NCBI RefSeq assembly: GCF_006376675.1
Contig: NZ_VEWK01000006.1
Location: 62,001-126,000 of the forward strand
DNA length: 64,000 bases
Source of the DNA: Brucella pecoris
GTDB lineage: Bacteria; Pseudomonadota; Alphaproteobacteria; Rhizobiales; Rhizobiaceae
Direction: 5' to 3'
Shown: positions 9,174-17,794 of the stretch, in pieces
Layout: every line of letters begins with the position of its first letter
How positions within the stretch are numbered: the stretch's first letter is position 1
The notes under the pieces: model-generated
Database searches by the model: none
The model's input: only the letters and a program-made list of their open reading frames with translations
What the model was told of the DNA's origin: nothing
Program-made: the position numbers and the translations under genes

Positions 9174-10094
9174 ATGGCGGTAGAGAGTTATGCAGATGCG
9201 CCGCTCAAGCCCGATTTGCGGCCCAACTTGCGACAACGCCTCGCCAATCGCGGCTTCGACGGCGTTACCCTTCTGATCCTGCCCGCGCTGCTTTTTGTGG
9301 TGGGCGTCTTCATCTACCCGTTTCTTTACGGGCTGGTCCTGTCGTTCAATCCGCTCGATGGCGGTGGGGCGCTGGCCAATTACCGCAAGTTCTTCTCCGA
9401 TCCCTATCTCTACAAAACCATCGGCGCGACGCTGTGGCTGGCGGTTCCCGTCACCATCATCAGTGTACTTTTCGCGGTTCCCATTGCCATGCGCGTGCGC
9501 CTGATGCCGCGCCAGCGCCTGCTGACGACGATCCTCGTTCTGCCGGTAACACTCGGTACTGTTTTGATCGCGGAAGGTCTGCTGAATTACTTGGGGCCGC
9601 AGGGCTGGTTCAGCCGCACACTGATCACTATCGGCCTGATCGACAGCCCGTTGAAACTCACCAACAATTACTGGGGTGTCTTTGCGTCGCTGGTCATCAC
9701 GGTGTTCCCGTTCACCTTCCTGCTGACGCTTTCTTACATAACCGGCATCGATCCCGCGCTTGAACGCGCCGCCGCCACCCACGGCGCCAATAGCTGGCAG
9801 CGCTTCCGCCATGTCATGCTGCCCCTGCTGGTGCCGGGACTGGTCGTCGCGGCCTGCCTCACCTTCGTGCAGGCCTTTGCCGTGTTCCCGTCTGCCGTCC
9901 TGTTGGGTGCGCCTTCGGGGCCGACGCGCGTGATCTCGATTGCCGCAGCGCAGGCGGCCTTCGAGCAATATGACGACTCCATGGCTTCATCCATCGCCAT
10001 GATCATGGCAGCGGTGCAATTGCTCGTGGTCGGTGCGCTTCTGGGCGTGCGTTCGCTCTTCTATCGCGGTTCCACCGCCGGCGGAAAGGGATAG
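9174..10094 (+). CDS. ABC importer permease 1
   Basis: A 306-residue inner-membrane permease with about six helices. The cytoplasmic EAA loop is seen as AAATHGANSWQRFRHVMLP near residues 199-217. It starts 3 bp after the ATPase stop, with GGAGGG upstream. It pairs with the next permease as a heterodimer (PotB/PotC arrangement). The N-terminal 25 residues are hydrophilic and precede the first helix (LLILPALLFVVGVFIYP). Confidence 0.85.
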   Translation: MAVESYADAPLKPDLRPNLRQRLANRGFDGVTLLILPALLFVVGVFIYPFLYGLVLSFNPLDGGGALANYRKFFSDPYLYKTIGATLWLAVPVTIISVLFAVPIAMRVRLMPRQRLLTTILVLPVTLGTVLIAEGLLNYLGPQGWFSRTLITIGLIDSPLKLTNNYWGVFASLVITVFPFTFLLTLSYITGIDPALERAAATHGANSWQRFRHVMLPLLVPGLVVAACLTFVQAFAVFPSAVLLGAPSGPTRVISIAAAQAAFEQYDDSMASSIAMIMAAVQLLVVGALLGVRSLFYRGSTAGGKG

Positions 10095-10097
10095 GTC

Positions 10098-10940
10098 ATG
10101 ATCCGCGATACTTCCATACTTTCCAAGCTCTGGATCACCCTTGTCTGGCTTGTGACCGGCTTCTTCGTGCTGAATGTTCTGGCGGTCATCACTGCCGTGG
10201 TGGTTTCCAGTTTCGGCACGCGCTGGCTCGGCACATGGCTGCCGGATGCTTTTACCACGCGCTGGTATGCGGCGGCCTGGGCTGAATTCCAGCTCGATCA
10301 GGTGCTTCTGGTCACTTTTCAGGTCGTCTTTGCCGTGGTGATCCTGTCGGGCATTCTGGGCGTAATGGCAGCTTATGCCATGGCGCGCCGTGATTTTCCG
10401 GGCAAGAAGCTTGTGCTTCTGATCTTCCTGCTGCCGCTTCTGGTGCCGCCGATTACCTTCGGCATTCCGCTGGCGACCGTGCTTTACAAGTTCGGCGTGG
10501 GTGGCACGTTCTGGGGCGTCGTTCTCGCCAATCTCGTGCCGACGGTGCCCTTCGTCATTCTGGTAATGATCCCCTTCATCGAGCAGATCGACCCGAAGGT
10601 CGAGGCAGCGGCGCGCGTGTTCGGCGCAGGCACGTTCAAGCTCTTCATCCATGTGCTTCTGCCGATGCTGATGCCGGGCGTGCTCGCGGCCATGCTTCTG
10701 GTTCTGGTGCGCACGGTGGCTATGTTCGAGCTGACCTTCCTGACCGCGGGGCCGACATCGCAAACGCTCGTGGTTGCGCTTTATTACTCGGTGTTCGCTG
10801 CCGGGGTCCGCTCTGTCCAGTCCATCGACGCCATGGCGGTCATTTACATGGTCACCTCGCTGGTGTGGCTGCTTCTGGCACTGCGCTTCGTCAATCCGAC
10901 GCAGATCGTTGCGCGTAACCGTCAACCATCCGCGCATTGA
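10098..10940 (+). CDS. ABC importer permease 2
   Basis: A 280-residue permease with about six helices and an EAA loop AAARVFGAGTFKLFIHVLLP near residues 171-190. It is three bases downstream of permease 1 and ends 11 bp before the enolase-superfamily gene, so transport and catabolic genes are in one transcript. It is the PotC-type partner of the preceding permease. Confidence 0.85.
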   Translation: MIRDTSILSKLWITLVWLVTGFFVLNVLAVITAVVVSSFGTRWLGTWLPDAFTTRWYAAAWAEFQLDQVLLVTFQVVFAVVILSGILGVMAAYAMARRDFPGKKLVLLIFLLPLLVPPITFGIPLATVLYKFGVGGTFWGVVLANLVPTVPFVILVMIPFIEQIDPKVEAAARVFGAGTFKLFIHVLLPMLMPGVLAAMLLVLVRTVAMFELTFLTAGPTSQTLVVALYYSVFAAGVRSVQSIDAMAVIYMVTSLVWLLLALRFVNPTQIVARNRQPSAH

Positions 10941-10951
10941 GGCACAATAGA

Positions 10952-12151
10952 ATGAAAATCACGGCTATCGAAACGGTGCAGCTTCCGCACCTCAACAACA
11001 TAGTGTGGGTGCAAATCCATACGGATGAAGGCATTGTTGGGCTTGGTGAGACTTTCCGCGGCGCGAATGCGGTCGCGGCCTATATCCACTGCGATATAGC
11101 GCCGCTGCTTGTTGGCCAGAACCCGTTGGAGATCGACCGTATCTCTAAATTGCTGCTGGAGCCCTATGTCGGCTTTCGGTCGTCGGGCGTGGAAATCCGC
11201 GCTGCCTCGGCAATCGACATTGCGCTGTGGGATATATTCGGCAAGGTGACTGGCCAGCCGATCCACCAGTTGCTCGGCGGCTTGTCTCGACAATCGATCC
11301 GGACCTACAACACCTGCGCCGGTTACACTTATAACAAGAGCGGTGCACGCCGTTATATTGGTGATGCCGACGAGGCGAAGGAAGGCCCCTACGAGGACCA
11401 GCTTGCCTTTCACAGGGATGCAGGCGCGCTTGCCGAAAGCCTTTTGTCGGAAGGCATCACGGCCATGAAAATATGGCCTTTTGACCCGTTCGCCGTCGCA
11501 TCCGGCGGAAACTTTATCCATGCTGGCGATCTCGACAAGGCGCTGGAACCGTTTCGCCAGATACGCGATGCGGTGGGCGACCGGATGGAAATCATGGTCG
11601 AGTTCCACTCCATGTGGGACCTGACGTCGGCTCTGGCCATCGCGCGCGAATTGAAAGCTTTCAGGCCTTTCTGGTCGGAAGACCCGATCAAGATGATGAA
11701 CCCGCAGGCGCTGGCCGTTTATGCGCGCCAGTCCGGCATCCCCGTCTGCGCAAGCGAAACCATGGCGACGCGGGCACAATTCCTCGATGTCCTGCGCGCC
11801 GATGCTTCCGATTATGTGATGCTCGATATTTCCTGGTGCGGCGGGCTTTCGGAGGCGAAAAAGATCGCCACCATGGCCGAGGCATTCCAGCGCCCCATTG
11901 CGCCGCATGACTGCACCGGCCCGGTGGTGTTTGCAGCCTCCATTCACCTGTCGCTCAACGCGCCGAATGCGATCTATCAGGAATCCGTCCGCGCCTATTA
12001 CACGTCCTGGTATCGCGATCTGGTGACTGTGATGCCGCGTATCGAGAACGGCGTGATCTACCCGTTCGAGGGGGCAGGTCTCGGACTGGAACTCTCCGAT
12101 TTCGTGCTCGATCATCCCGATGTCATCCGGCGGAAAACAAAGGCTGAATGA
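10952..12151 (+). CDS. Enolase-superfamily (mandelate racemase-like) acid-sugar enzyme
   Basis: A 399-residue enzyme with the N-terminal capping domain (about 1-120) and a (beta/alpha)7-beta barrel. Probable metal ligands are Glu in VEFHSMWD (near 222), Glu in WSEDPI (near 248) and Glu in CASETM (near 273). The acid/base His is in APHDCTGP near 322. The usual KxK at the end of the second strand is KIW (near 172), leaving one Lys. The ATG at 10952 has GAGG upstream and overlaps nothing; a TTG at 10937 is less likely. The fold fits dehydratases, epimerases or cycloisomerases of aldonic and aldaric acids. The substrate is unknown, and its pairing with an IlvD-type dehydratase is discussed in the findings. 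Confidence 0.82.
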   Translation: MKITAIETVQLPHLNNIVWVQIHTDEGIVGLGETFRGANAVAAYIHCDIAPLLVGQNPLEIDRISKLLLEPYVGFRSSGVEIRAASAIDIALWDIFGKVTGQPIHQLLGGLSRQSIRTYNTCAGYTYNKSGARRYIGDADEAKEGPYEDQLAFHRDAGALAESLLSEGITAMKIWPFDPFAVASGGNFIHAGDLDKALEPFRQIRDAVGDRMEIMVEFHSMWDLTSALAIARELKAFRPFWSEDPIKMMNPQALAVYARQSGIPVCASETMATRAQFLDVLRADASDYVMLDISWCGGLSEAKKIATMAEAFQRPIAPHDCTGPVVFAASIHLSLNAPNAIYQESVRAYYTSWYRDLVTVMPRIENGVIYPFEGAGLGLELSDFVLDHPDVIRRKTKAE

Positions 12152-12161
12152 TGGGGGCTGA

Positions 12162-13058
12162 ATGATGGGACCGTTTCGCTGCATAGCCGATCTGCGCGGG
12201 CAATTGATGGAAAGTCCGGTCTGGGATGACCGCAGGCGAACACTTTTCGTCTGCGATATATACGGGCGCCGCATATATGAAATCGATATTGACGCCGACA
12301 TAGATACCGGTCGGGGCGTGCTTCGTGAATGGACCTTTGTAAGTCAGGTGGCGAGCCTTGGATTGACCGAAAGCGGACGTCTCGTGGTGGCGCTTTCACG
12401 CCAACTCGTTCTGTTCGATCCTGAAACCGGCAGTCAGGAACCGCTGTGGTCCGCCTATGACGAGCCAGCCACCTCCCGCCTCAACGACGGCAAGGTCGGT
12501 CCCGACGGTGCATTCTGGATCGGCAGTATGGATGGCCGTCCGCAGCGTGAAACTATATCGCGGCTCTACCGGGTGACGGGTGACGGCAATGCATCGGTGA
12601 AGGCCGAAGGTTTCGAGATTTCGAACGGTCTCGCCTGGACGGCAGATGGCAGAACCATGTTCCATACGGATTCGCGCGGGCCGTGGATCGATCGTTACAA
12701 CTTCGATCCGGAAAGCGGCAATATAAGCGGGCGCAAGCGCATTTGTGATCTCGATGAACTGAGCGGCAGGCCGGATGGCGGTGCCTGCGATGCCGAGGGT
12801 GCCTATTGGAGCGCGGGCGTGTCTGCCGGTGTCCTGAACCGCTTCGACCGCGAGGGCAATCTGCTTGAAAAAGTCCCGGTCCCGGTTCCGGCTCCGACAA
12901 TGCCCTGCTTTTGCGGGTCTGATCTGACGCTTCTGGCCATCACCTCGCATCGTCAGTTGCCGGAAGCGACTCTGGAGACGGCCCCTCGGTCGGGGGGCGT
13001 GTTTCTGGCGCAGGCGTCTGTTGCCGGGGCTCCGGTGACCCGGATGAAGGGCGTCTAA
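12162..13058 (+). CDS. SMP-30/gluconolaconase-family sugar lactonase
   Basis: A 298-residue six-bladed beta-propeller. The three single-metal ligands of the family are recognisable: Glu in MESPVWDD near residue 17, Asn in ISNGLAWT near 154, and Asp in RPDGGACD near 206. The substrate-binding RLNDGKVGPDG is near 107. These enzymes hydrolyse sugar 1,4- or 1,5-lactones to aldonic acids. It follows the enolase-superfamily gene by 10 bp. In the proposed pathway it would make the aldonate that the IlvD-type dehydratase uses. Two consecutive ATGs (12162 and 12165) are possible starts. Confidence 0.85.
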   Translation: MMGPFRCIADLRGQLMESPVWDDRRRTLFVCDIYGRRIYEIDIDADIDTGRGVLREWTFVSQVASLGLTESGRLVVALSRQLVLFDPETGSQEPLWSAYDEPATSRLNDGKVGPDGAFWIGSMDGRPQRETISRLYRVTGDGNASVKAEGFEISNGLAWTADGRTMFHTDSRGPWIDRYNFDPESGNISGRKRICDLDELSGRPDGGACDAEGAYWSAGVSAGVLNRFDREGNLLEKVPVPVPAPTMPCFCGSDLTLLAITSHRQLPEATLETAPRSGGVFLAQASVAGAPVTRMKGV

Positions 13059-13159
13059 CGTGGTCGCGCGGACGCTTCGGAATGATTGTTTTGAACCGAA
13101 TTCTATCCGGAGGCCGCTTTGCGCTCTTCGGCATCTATTCTGATCGGGAAGGTAGGGAA

Positions 13160-14893
13160 ATGACCAGGAAGACCTATGGCGATCTGCGTTCGGCGCGCTG
13201 GATGCTGCCCGATGACCAACGATCGTTCGGCCATCGTTCGCGAACCATGCAGATGGGATACGACCCGGTTGACTGGGAAGGTCGTCCGATCATCGCCATC
13301 ATAAATACATGGTCCGAGGCCCAGCCGTGCCACATGCATTTCAAGGATCGGGTGGAGTGGGTCAAGCGCGGCATCCTGCAGGCGGGCGGCTTCCCGATGG
13401 AACTGCCTGCATTGTCGCTGTCGGAAAACTTCGTGAAACCGACAACCATGCTTTATCGCAACCTGCTGGCGATGGAGACCGAGGAACTGCTGCGCTCGCA
13501 TCCGATCGACGGCGCGGTGCTGATGGGCGGCTGTGACAAGACCACGCCGGGCCTCGTCATGGGTGCGGTCAGTATGGGACTGCCGTTCATCTTCCTGCCA
13601 GCCGGGCCGATGTTGCGCGGCAATTATGCCGGTAAATATCTGGGTTCCGGTACGGATGGCTTCAAATATTGGGACGAGCGCCGCGCAGGCACCATTTCCA
13701 AGGAGGAATGGCAGGGGATCGAAGGCGGCATCGCCCGGTCCTACGGCCATTGCATGACCATGGGAACCGCATCGACCATGACCGCGATTGCCGAAGCCAT
13801 GGGGCTGACGCTTCCCGGTGCATCATCGATCCCGGCTGCAGATGCCAATCACCAGCGCATGTCCACGCAATGCGGCCGTCGTATCGTCGAGATGGTTTGG
13901 GAAGACCTGACGCCGGAAAAGATCATGACGCCCGCCGCGATCACCAATGCGGTCACTGTCGCAATGGCGACGGGTTGTTCGACAAATGCCATCATCCATC
14001 TGATCGCGATGGCGCGCCGGGCGGGCGTGCCGCTGGAACTGGACGATCTCGACCGTATCGGACGCACGACGCCTGTGATCGCCAATATCCGGCCTTCCGG
14101 CACGACCTATCTGATGGAGGATTTCTATTATGCAGGCGGGCTGCGGGCGTTGATGCGGCAGCTTGGAGACAAGCTTGATCCTTCCGCAGTCATCGTGACC
14201 GGCAAGCCGCTGACCGATGGTCTGGAAGAGGCTCACATCTGGAACGAGGATGTGATCCGCCCGCTTTCCAATCCGGTCTATCATGAGGGTTCGCTTGCGG
14301 TGCTGAAAGGCAATCTTTGTCCCGATGGCGCAGTGATAAAGCCCGCAGCCTGCGATCCCCGCTTTCATCGCCACAAAGGCCCGGCGCTTGTCGCGGACAG
14401 CTACCCGGACCTGAAGAAGATCATCGACGATCCGGATTATCCGATGACGCCGGACACGGTTCTGGTGCTGCGCAATGCGGGTCCGCAGGGCGGGCCGGGC
14501 ATGCCGGAATGGGGCATGATCCCCATGCCGAAAGCGCTGTTGAAGCTTGGGCTGCGCGACATGGTGCGTATTTCGGATGCGCGTATGTCGGGAACCAGTT
14601 TCGGTGCCTGTGTTCTGCATGTTGCGCCGGAATCCTTCATCGGCGGCCCTCTTGCCCTGTTGAAGACCGGCGATATGGTCGAGCTCGACATTCCAGCCCG
14701 CAGTCTCAACATGCTGGTTTCGGATGAGGAACTGGCAGCACGGCGTGCAGCCTGGCAGACGCCACCACCCAAATATGAGCGCGGCTACGGCTTTGTCTTT
14801 TCCAAGCATGTCGAACAGGCCGACAAGGGCTGCGATTTCGACTTCCTGAAAACCGATTTCGGCCGTCCTGTCGACGAACCGGTCATTTATTGA
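13160..14893 (+). CDS. IlvD/Edd-family sugar-acid dehydratase (L-arabinonate dehydratase-like)
   Basis: A 577-residue dehydratase. Three cysteines sit where the family holds its iron-sulfur cluster: Cys57 (EAQPCHM), Cys125 (GGCDKTTPG) and Cys198 (YGHCMTMGTAS). From memory, Rhizobium leguminosarum L-arabinonate dehydratase uses Cys59, Cys127 and Cys200 for a 2Fe-2S cluster, a constant offset of two. The base Ser lies in RMSGTS near 477. The ATG at 13160 has a GGTAGGG ribosome-binding site and gives the usual family length; an upstream ATG at 13082 adds 26 residues without family support. It converts an aldonate to a 2-keto-3-deoxy acid, the expected substrate of the DapA-type enzyme. Arabinonate, xylonate or a similar acid is likely; the exact one is not known. 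Confidence 0.85.
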   Translation: MTRKTYGDLRSARWMLPDDQRSFGHRSRTMQMGYDPVDWEGRPIIAIINTWSEAQPCHMHFKDRVEWVKRGILQAGGFPMELPALSLSENFVKPTTMLYRNLLAMETEELLRSHPIDGAVLMGGCDKTTPGLVMGAVSMGLPFIFLPAGPMLRGNYAGKYLGSGTDGFKYWDERRAGTISKEEWQGIEGGIARSYGHCMTMGTASTMTAIAEAMGLTLPGASSIPAADANHQRMSTQCGRRIVEMVWEDLTPEKIMTPAAITNAVTVAMATGCSTNAIIHLIAMARRAGVPLELDDLDRIGRTTPVIANIRPSGTTYLMEDFYYAGGLRALMRQLGDKLDPSAVIVTGKPLTDGLEEAHIWNEDVIRPLSNPVYHEGSLAVLKGNLCPDGAVIKPAACDPRFHRHKGPALVADSYPDLKKIIDDPDYPMTPDTVLVLRNAGPQGGPGMPEWGMIPMPKALLKLGLRDMVRISDARMSGTSFGACVLHVAPESFIGGPLALLKTGDMVELDIPARSLNMLVSDEELAARRAAWQTPPPKYERGYGFVFSKHVEQADKGCDFDFLKTDFGRPVDEPVIY

Positions 14894-14905
14894 GAGGCAG
14901 CCTCG

Positions 14906-15631
14906 ATGTCAGATTATGTGCTTTCCGAGGAAACGCGGGTGAAGCTGAAGACGGTTTCGACGGCGTCCGTTGCAACGGCGCTTTACAAGCGTGGCCTGCG
15001 CAACCAGTTCATTCAAGGCGTGCTGCCGGTGGCGCGAAAGCGCGAGAATATGGTCGGTCAGGCCTTCACATTGCGCTACATCCCGGCGCGGGAGGACCGC
15101 AACCCCATCACGGTTTTCCGCAATCCGGACCACAAACAACGCGTCGCGATAGAGACCTGTCCGCCCGGTTGCGTGCTGGTGATGGATGCGCGCAAGGATG
15201 CGCGTGCGGCCACAGCCGGATCGATCCTCGTGACAAGGCTCGCCTTGCGCGGCGCGGCGGGCATTGTTTCAGACGGCGGCTTTCGCGATGTCAGCGGGAT
15301 CGGCGAGCTTGATATGCCGGCCTATTGCGCAAAGCCTTCCGCACCGACCAATCTGACGCTGCATGAGGCGGTGGACATCAATGTGCCGATCGCCTGCGGT
15401 GATGCGGCGGTGTTTCCAGGTGATGTGCTGGTGGGAGATGCCGATGGCGTGATGGTCATTCCGGCTCATCTTGCCGATGAAATTGCAGCGGAATGCATAG
15501 GCATGGAAACCTATGAGGATTTCGTGCTGGAAGAAGTGCTGAACGGGGCCACCATTGTCGGACTCTATCCATGCACGAAGGAAGAGACCGAGCACAAGTT
15601 CCAGAACTGGCGCGAGCAGAACGGTCGCTAA
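14906..15631 (+). CDS. RraA-family protein, probable class II 2-oxo-acid aldolase
   Basis: A 241-residue protein of the RraA/HMG-aldolase fold. The signature GIVSDGGFRD near 112-121 holds the Arg and Asp that bind substrate and metal, followed by GDAAVFPGDVLVGDADGV near 170. Members that keep this motif and lie in catabolic operons cleave hydroxy-2-oxo acids to pyruvate or dehydrate sugar acids; they are not RNase E inhibitors. It is the last gene of the locus, 12 bp after the dehydratase, and is followed by a repeat and a terminator. The presence of both this and a DapA-type enzyme gives two candidate C-C lyases. Confidence 0.8.
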   Translation: MSDYVLSEETRVKLKTVSTASVATALYKRGLRNQFIQGVLPVARKRENMVGQAFTLRYIPAREDRNPITVFRNPDHKQRVAIETCPPGCVLVMDARKDARAATAGSILVTRLALRGAAGIVSDGGFRDVSGIGELDMPAYCAKPSAPTNLTLHEAVDINVPIACGDAAVFPGDVLVGDADGVMVIPAHLADEIAAECIGMETYEDFVLEEVLNGATIVGLYPCTKEETEHKFQNWREQNGR

Positions 15632-15633
15632 CA

Positions 15634-15690
15634 GAGCATTTCCAGCAAAAGTGCGAAGCGGTTTTGCGTTGGATAATGTGCAAAAACAAA
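15634..15690 (+). repeat. Half copy of the GAGCATTTCC intergenic repeat
   Basis: It starts GAGCATTTCCAGCAAAAGTG three bases after the RraA stop and matches the arm of the full repeats at 19571-19674, 23325-23472 and 51066-51168 (in inverse orientation at the first and last). Only the conserved arm is present; the hairpin half is missing and a terminator takes its place. Confidence 0.75.
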
Positions 15691-15710
15691 AGGGAGGCTT
15701 TCGCCTCCCT
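15691..15710 (-). terminator. Terminator between convergent operons
   Basis: AGGGAGGC and GCCTCCCT form a perfect 8-bp stem with a TTTC loop. On the minus strand it is followed by TTTTGTTTTT, so it best ends the leftward sugar-importer operon. On the plus strand the T run is short, but it may also stop the sugar-acid transcript. Confidence 0.75.
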
Positions 15711-15734
15711 TTCACGCATTTAAGCTGCCTTGGC

Positions 15735-16676
15735 TCAATAAAGCACGTTCTTGGCTTCCGGCTGGTCGATATTGTCCTTGGTCACGACAACGGCGCCCGT
15801 ATCGACAACCTTCTCGACCTTTTCCTTGTTCAGCACCTTCAGCAGGGTTTCAATGCCCTTTTCGCCCATCTGGTAGGAACCCTGAACGACGATGGCGTTG
15901 AGCGTGCCGTCCTTGACGAATTCCTGCAGGTCCTGATTGCCATCAAAGCCGATGGCGGTCAGCTTGCCGGACTTGCCTGCCTGCTTGATCGCGCGGCCCA
16001 TGCCGATGGCGGTCGGCTCGTTGGCGCCGAAGATGCCGACGAGATCGCCATTGGCCGCCAGAACGTCGGTGGTCTGGTTGAGGGCAGTCGCCATCTGCGA
16101 CTGCGAATAGTAGGGGCCCACGATTTCCAGCTTGGAATTGGCCTTGATGTAATCCACGAAGCCGCCGACACGACCGATTTCCGAGCCAGCGCCTGCAACA
16201 TAGGACATGACGGCGATCTTGCCGGTCGTGCCTGCCTTGTCGATCAGGGCCTTGGCTGCGGCTTCACCGGCCTTGCGGTTATCGGTGGCGAGGAACGACT
16301 GGTAGTATTTGTCGCTGCCATCGGCGAGCTGCGAGTCGATGATGACGACCGGAATGCGGGCTTCCCACGCCTTCTTTACGGCAGGCGTCAGCGCGTCCGG
16401 ATCGGACGGGGCAAGCAGGATTGCATCCACTTTGCGGTTCACGGCATTTTCCACCATGTTCACCTGATCGGCGATGGCCGATTCAGCCGCCGGACCCTGA
16501 AAGGTCATGGTGTGATCCTTGGAATCCTTGATCGCAGCTTCGGCACCCTTCTGGACGTTCTGCCAGAAAGTCGAATTCACGGTCTTCACGATAACGGCGA
16601 TTTCGCCCGCCGAAGCGCCTGCCGCTCCAGCAAGCACAAAGGCCGAAGCCATCAATGCAGAAACCAGTTTACGCAT
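15735..16676 (-). CDS. Periplasmic sugar-binding protein (RbsB-like)
   Basis: A 313-residue periplasmic binding protein of the ribose/LacI-like type I fold. It has a Sec signal peptide (MRKLVSALMASAFVLAGAAG, cleaved after ASA near 23). Family segments include AIADQVNMVENAVNRKVDAILLAPSD and DNRKAGEAAA. AGGAGG precedes the ATG. It is the last gene of an ATPase-permease-binding protein operon. Type I binding proteins of this family take pentoses, inositol, erythritol or AI-2-like compounds; nothing here decides between them. Confidence 0.85.
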   Translation of the reverse strand: MRKLVSALMASAFVLAGAAGASAGEIAVIVKTVNSTFWQNVQKGAEAAIKDSKDHTMTFQGPAAESAIADQVNMVENAVNRKVDAILLAPSDPDALTPAVKKAWEARIPVVIIDSQLADGSDKYYQSFLATDNRKAGEAAAKALIDKAGTTGKIAVMSYVAGAGSEIGRVGGFVDYIKANSKLEIVGPYYSQSQMATALNQTTDVLAANGDLVGIFGANEPTAIGMGRAIKQAGKSGKLTAIGFDGNQDLQEFVKDGTLNAIVVQGSYQMGEKGIETLLKVLNKEKVEKVVDTGAVVVTKDNIDQPEAKNVLY

Positions 16677-16746
16677 GTTTTCCTCCTGTTATCGAGCTCT
16701 TGGCTCTACCCTTTTCCGGAATGCCTGACGCATTCCGTCTCCCCTC

Positions 16747-17784
16747 TCATCGGCGGTTGCGCATCTGGTCGATCCATACCGTGACCAGAATGACGAGGCC
16801 GATGATGATCTGCTGTGTGAAAGCGGAAATGCCGTTCATGTTGAGGCCGTTCCGCAAGATTCCGATGACGAACGAGCCGATGAACGTGCCCGAAATCGTG
16901 CCGACGCCACCGATCAGCGATGTGCCGCCGATGACCGCGCTCGCAATCGCATCCAGCTCGTAGGCGACGCCTTCATTGGGCTGTGCAGTCACGAGGCGGG
17001 ACATGAGAACGCAGCCCGTCAGACCCGCCAGCGTTCCCGAAACGACATAAGTGAAGGCCGTCACGCGGGCGACATTGACGCCAGAAAGCCGTGCTGCCTC
17101 CGCATTCGACCCGATGGCATAGATGTGCCGGCCGAGCACCGTGCGGTTCAACACGAGCGCTGCCGCAATCGCGATCACGATCATCAGCACCACCGGGTAG
17201 GGAATGCCGGGAAAGGTGACGACCGGAAAGCCCTGTTCGTCAATACTCTCGATGCGAAACAGCGAGCCGTTGCCCAGCACGCCGAAGGATTCGCCAAGGC
17301 CGGAAACGGCGCGTGCACCGGTGATCTGAAGGGCGACACCGCGCGCGATCAGCATCATGCCGAGCGTGGCGATGAAGGGCGGCAGCTTCAGCTTGGTGAT
17401 GACGACGCCATTGATGAGACCGCAGAGCGATCCCGTCAATATGCCGAGCAGCATGGCGAGCGGGATGGGCAGCGAAAGGTCCTTGACGGCAAGCGCGGCC
17501 ACAACACCGGCAAGCGCCAGAACCGAACCGACCGAAAGATCGATGCCGCCGGTAATGATGACATAGGTCGCGCCGATGCCGAGAAATGCGATCGACGTCA
17601 CCTGCAAGGCGATGGTCATCGCGTTGTTGACGGTCATGAAGGCGCTGCTGGTGACGGAAAAGATCGCTGCCAGAATGATAAGGCTGCCGACAGCCGCAAA
17701 TTTCTGGATGATATCCTTCTGACGGTCGCTGAGCCCCTTGGATTTTGCCGTCTGCTGGGGCTTGTCCGTAGTGATTTCGGCCAT
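16747..17784 (-). CDS. Sugar ABC permease (RbsC-like)
   Basis: A 345-residue permease of the BPD_transp_2 type with about eight to ten helices. It has the conserved GGIDLSVGSVLALAG segment near 67-81 and IGGTSLIGGVGTISGT near 284-299. The start at 17784 (MAEITTDKP) follows GAGGA and lies 10 bp after the ATPase stop; a start 14 codons upstream would overlap that gene. It forms the membrane homodimer of the importer. Confidence 0.85.
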   Translation of the reverse strand: MAEITTDKPQQTAKSKGLSDRQKDIIQKFAAVGSLIILAAIFSVTSSAFMTVNNAMTIALQVTSIAFLGIGATYVIITGGIDLSVGSVLALAGVVAALAVKDLSLPIPLAMLLGILTGSLCGLINGVVITKLKLPPFIATLGMMLIARGVALQITGARAVSGLGESFGVLGNGSLFRIESIDEQGFPVVTFPGIPYPVVLMIVIAIAAALVLNRTVLGRHIYAIGSNAEAARLSGVNVARVTAFTYVVSGTLAGLTGCVLMSRLVTAQPNEGVAYELDAIASAVIGGTSLIGGVGTISGTFIGSFVIGILRNGLNMNGISAFTQQIIIGLVILVTVWIDQMRNRR

Positions 17785-17794
17785 TACTGCGTCC

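Noticed and set aside
10922..12301. A 459-codon minus-strand frame opposite the enolase-superfamily gene
   Set aside because: Same reasoning: it covers a well-supported gene with conserved active-site motifs and has no recognisable product.
14906..15631. RraA as an RNase E inhibitor or a menaquinone methyltransferase
   Set aside because: The catabolic context and retained DGGFRD motif fit the aldolase branch; these older names are common mis-annotations.
15555..16784. A 409-codon plus-strand frame opposite the RbsB-like gene
   Set aside because: The minus strand has a signal peptide, family motifs and an AGGAGG site. The plus frame runs through a repeat and a terminator.
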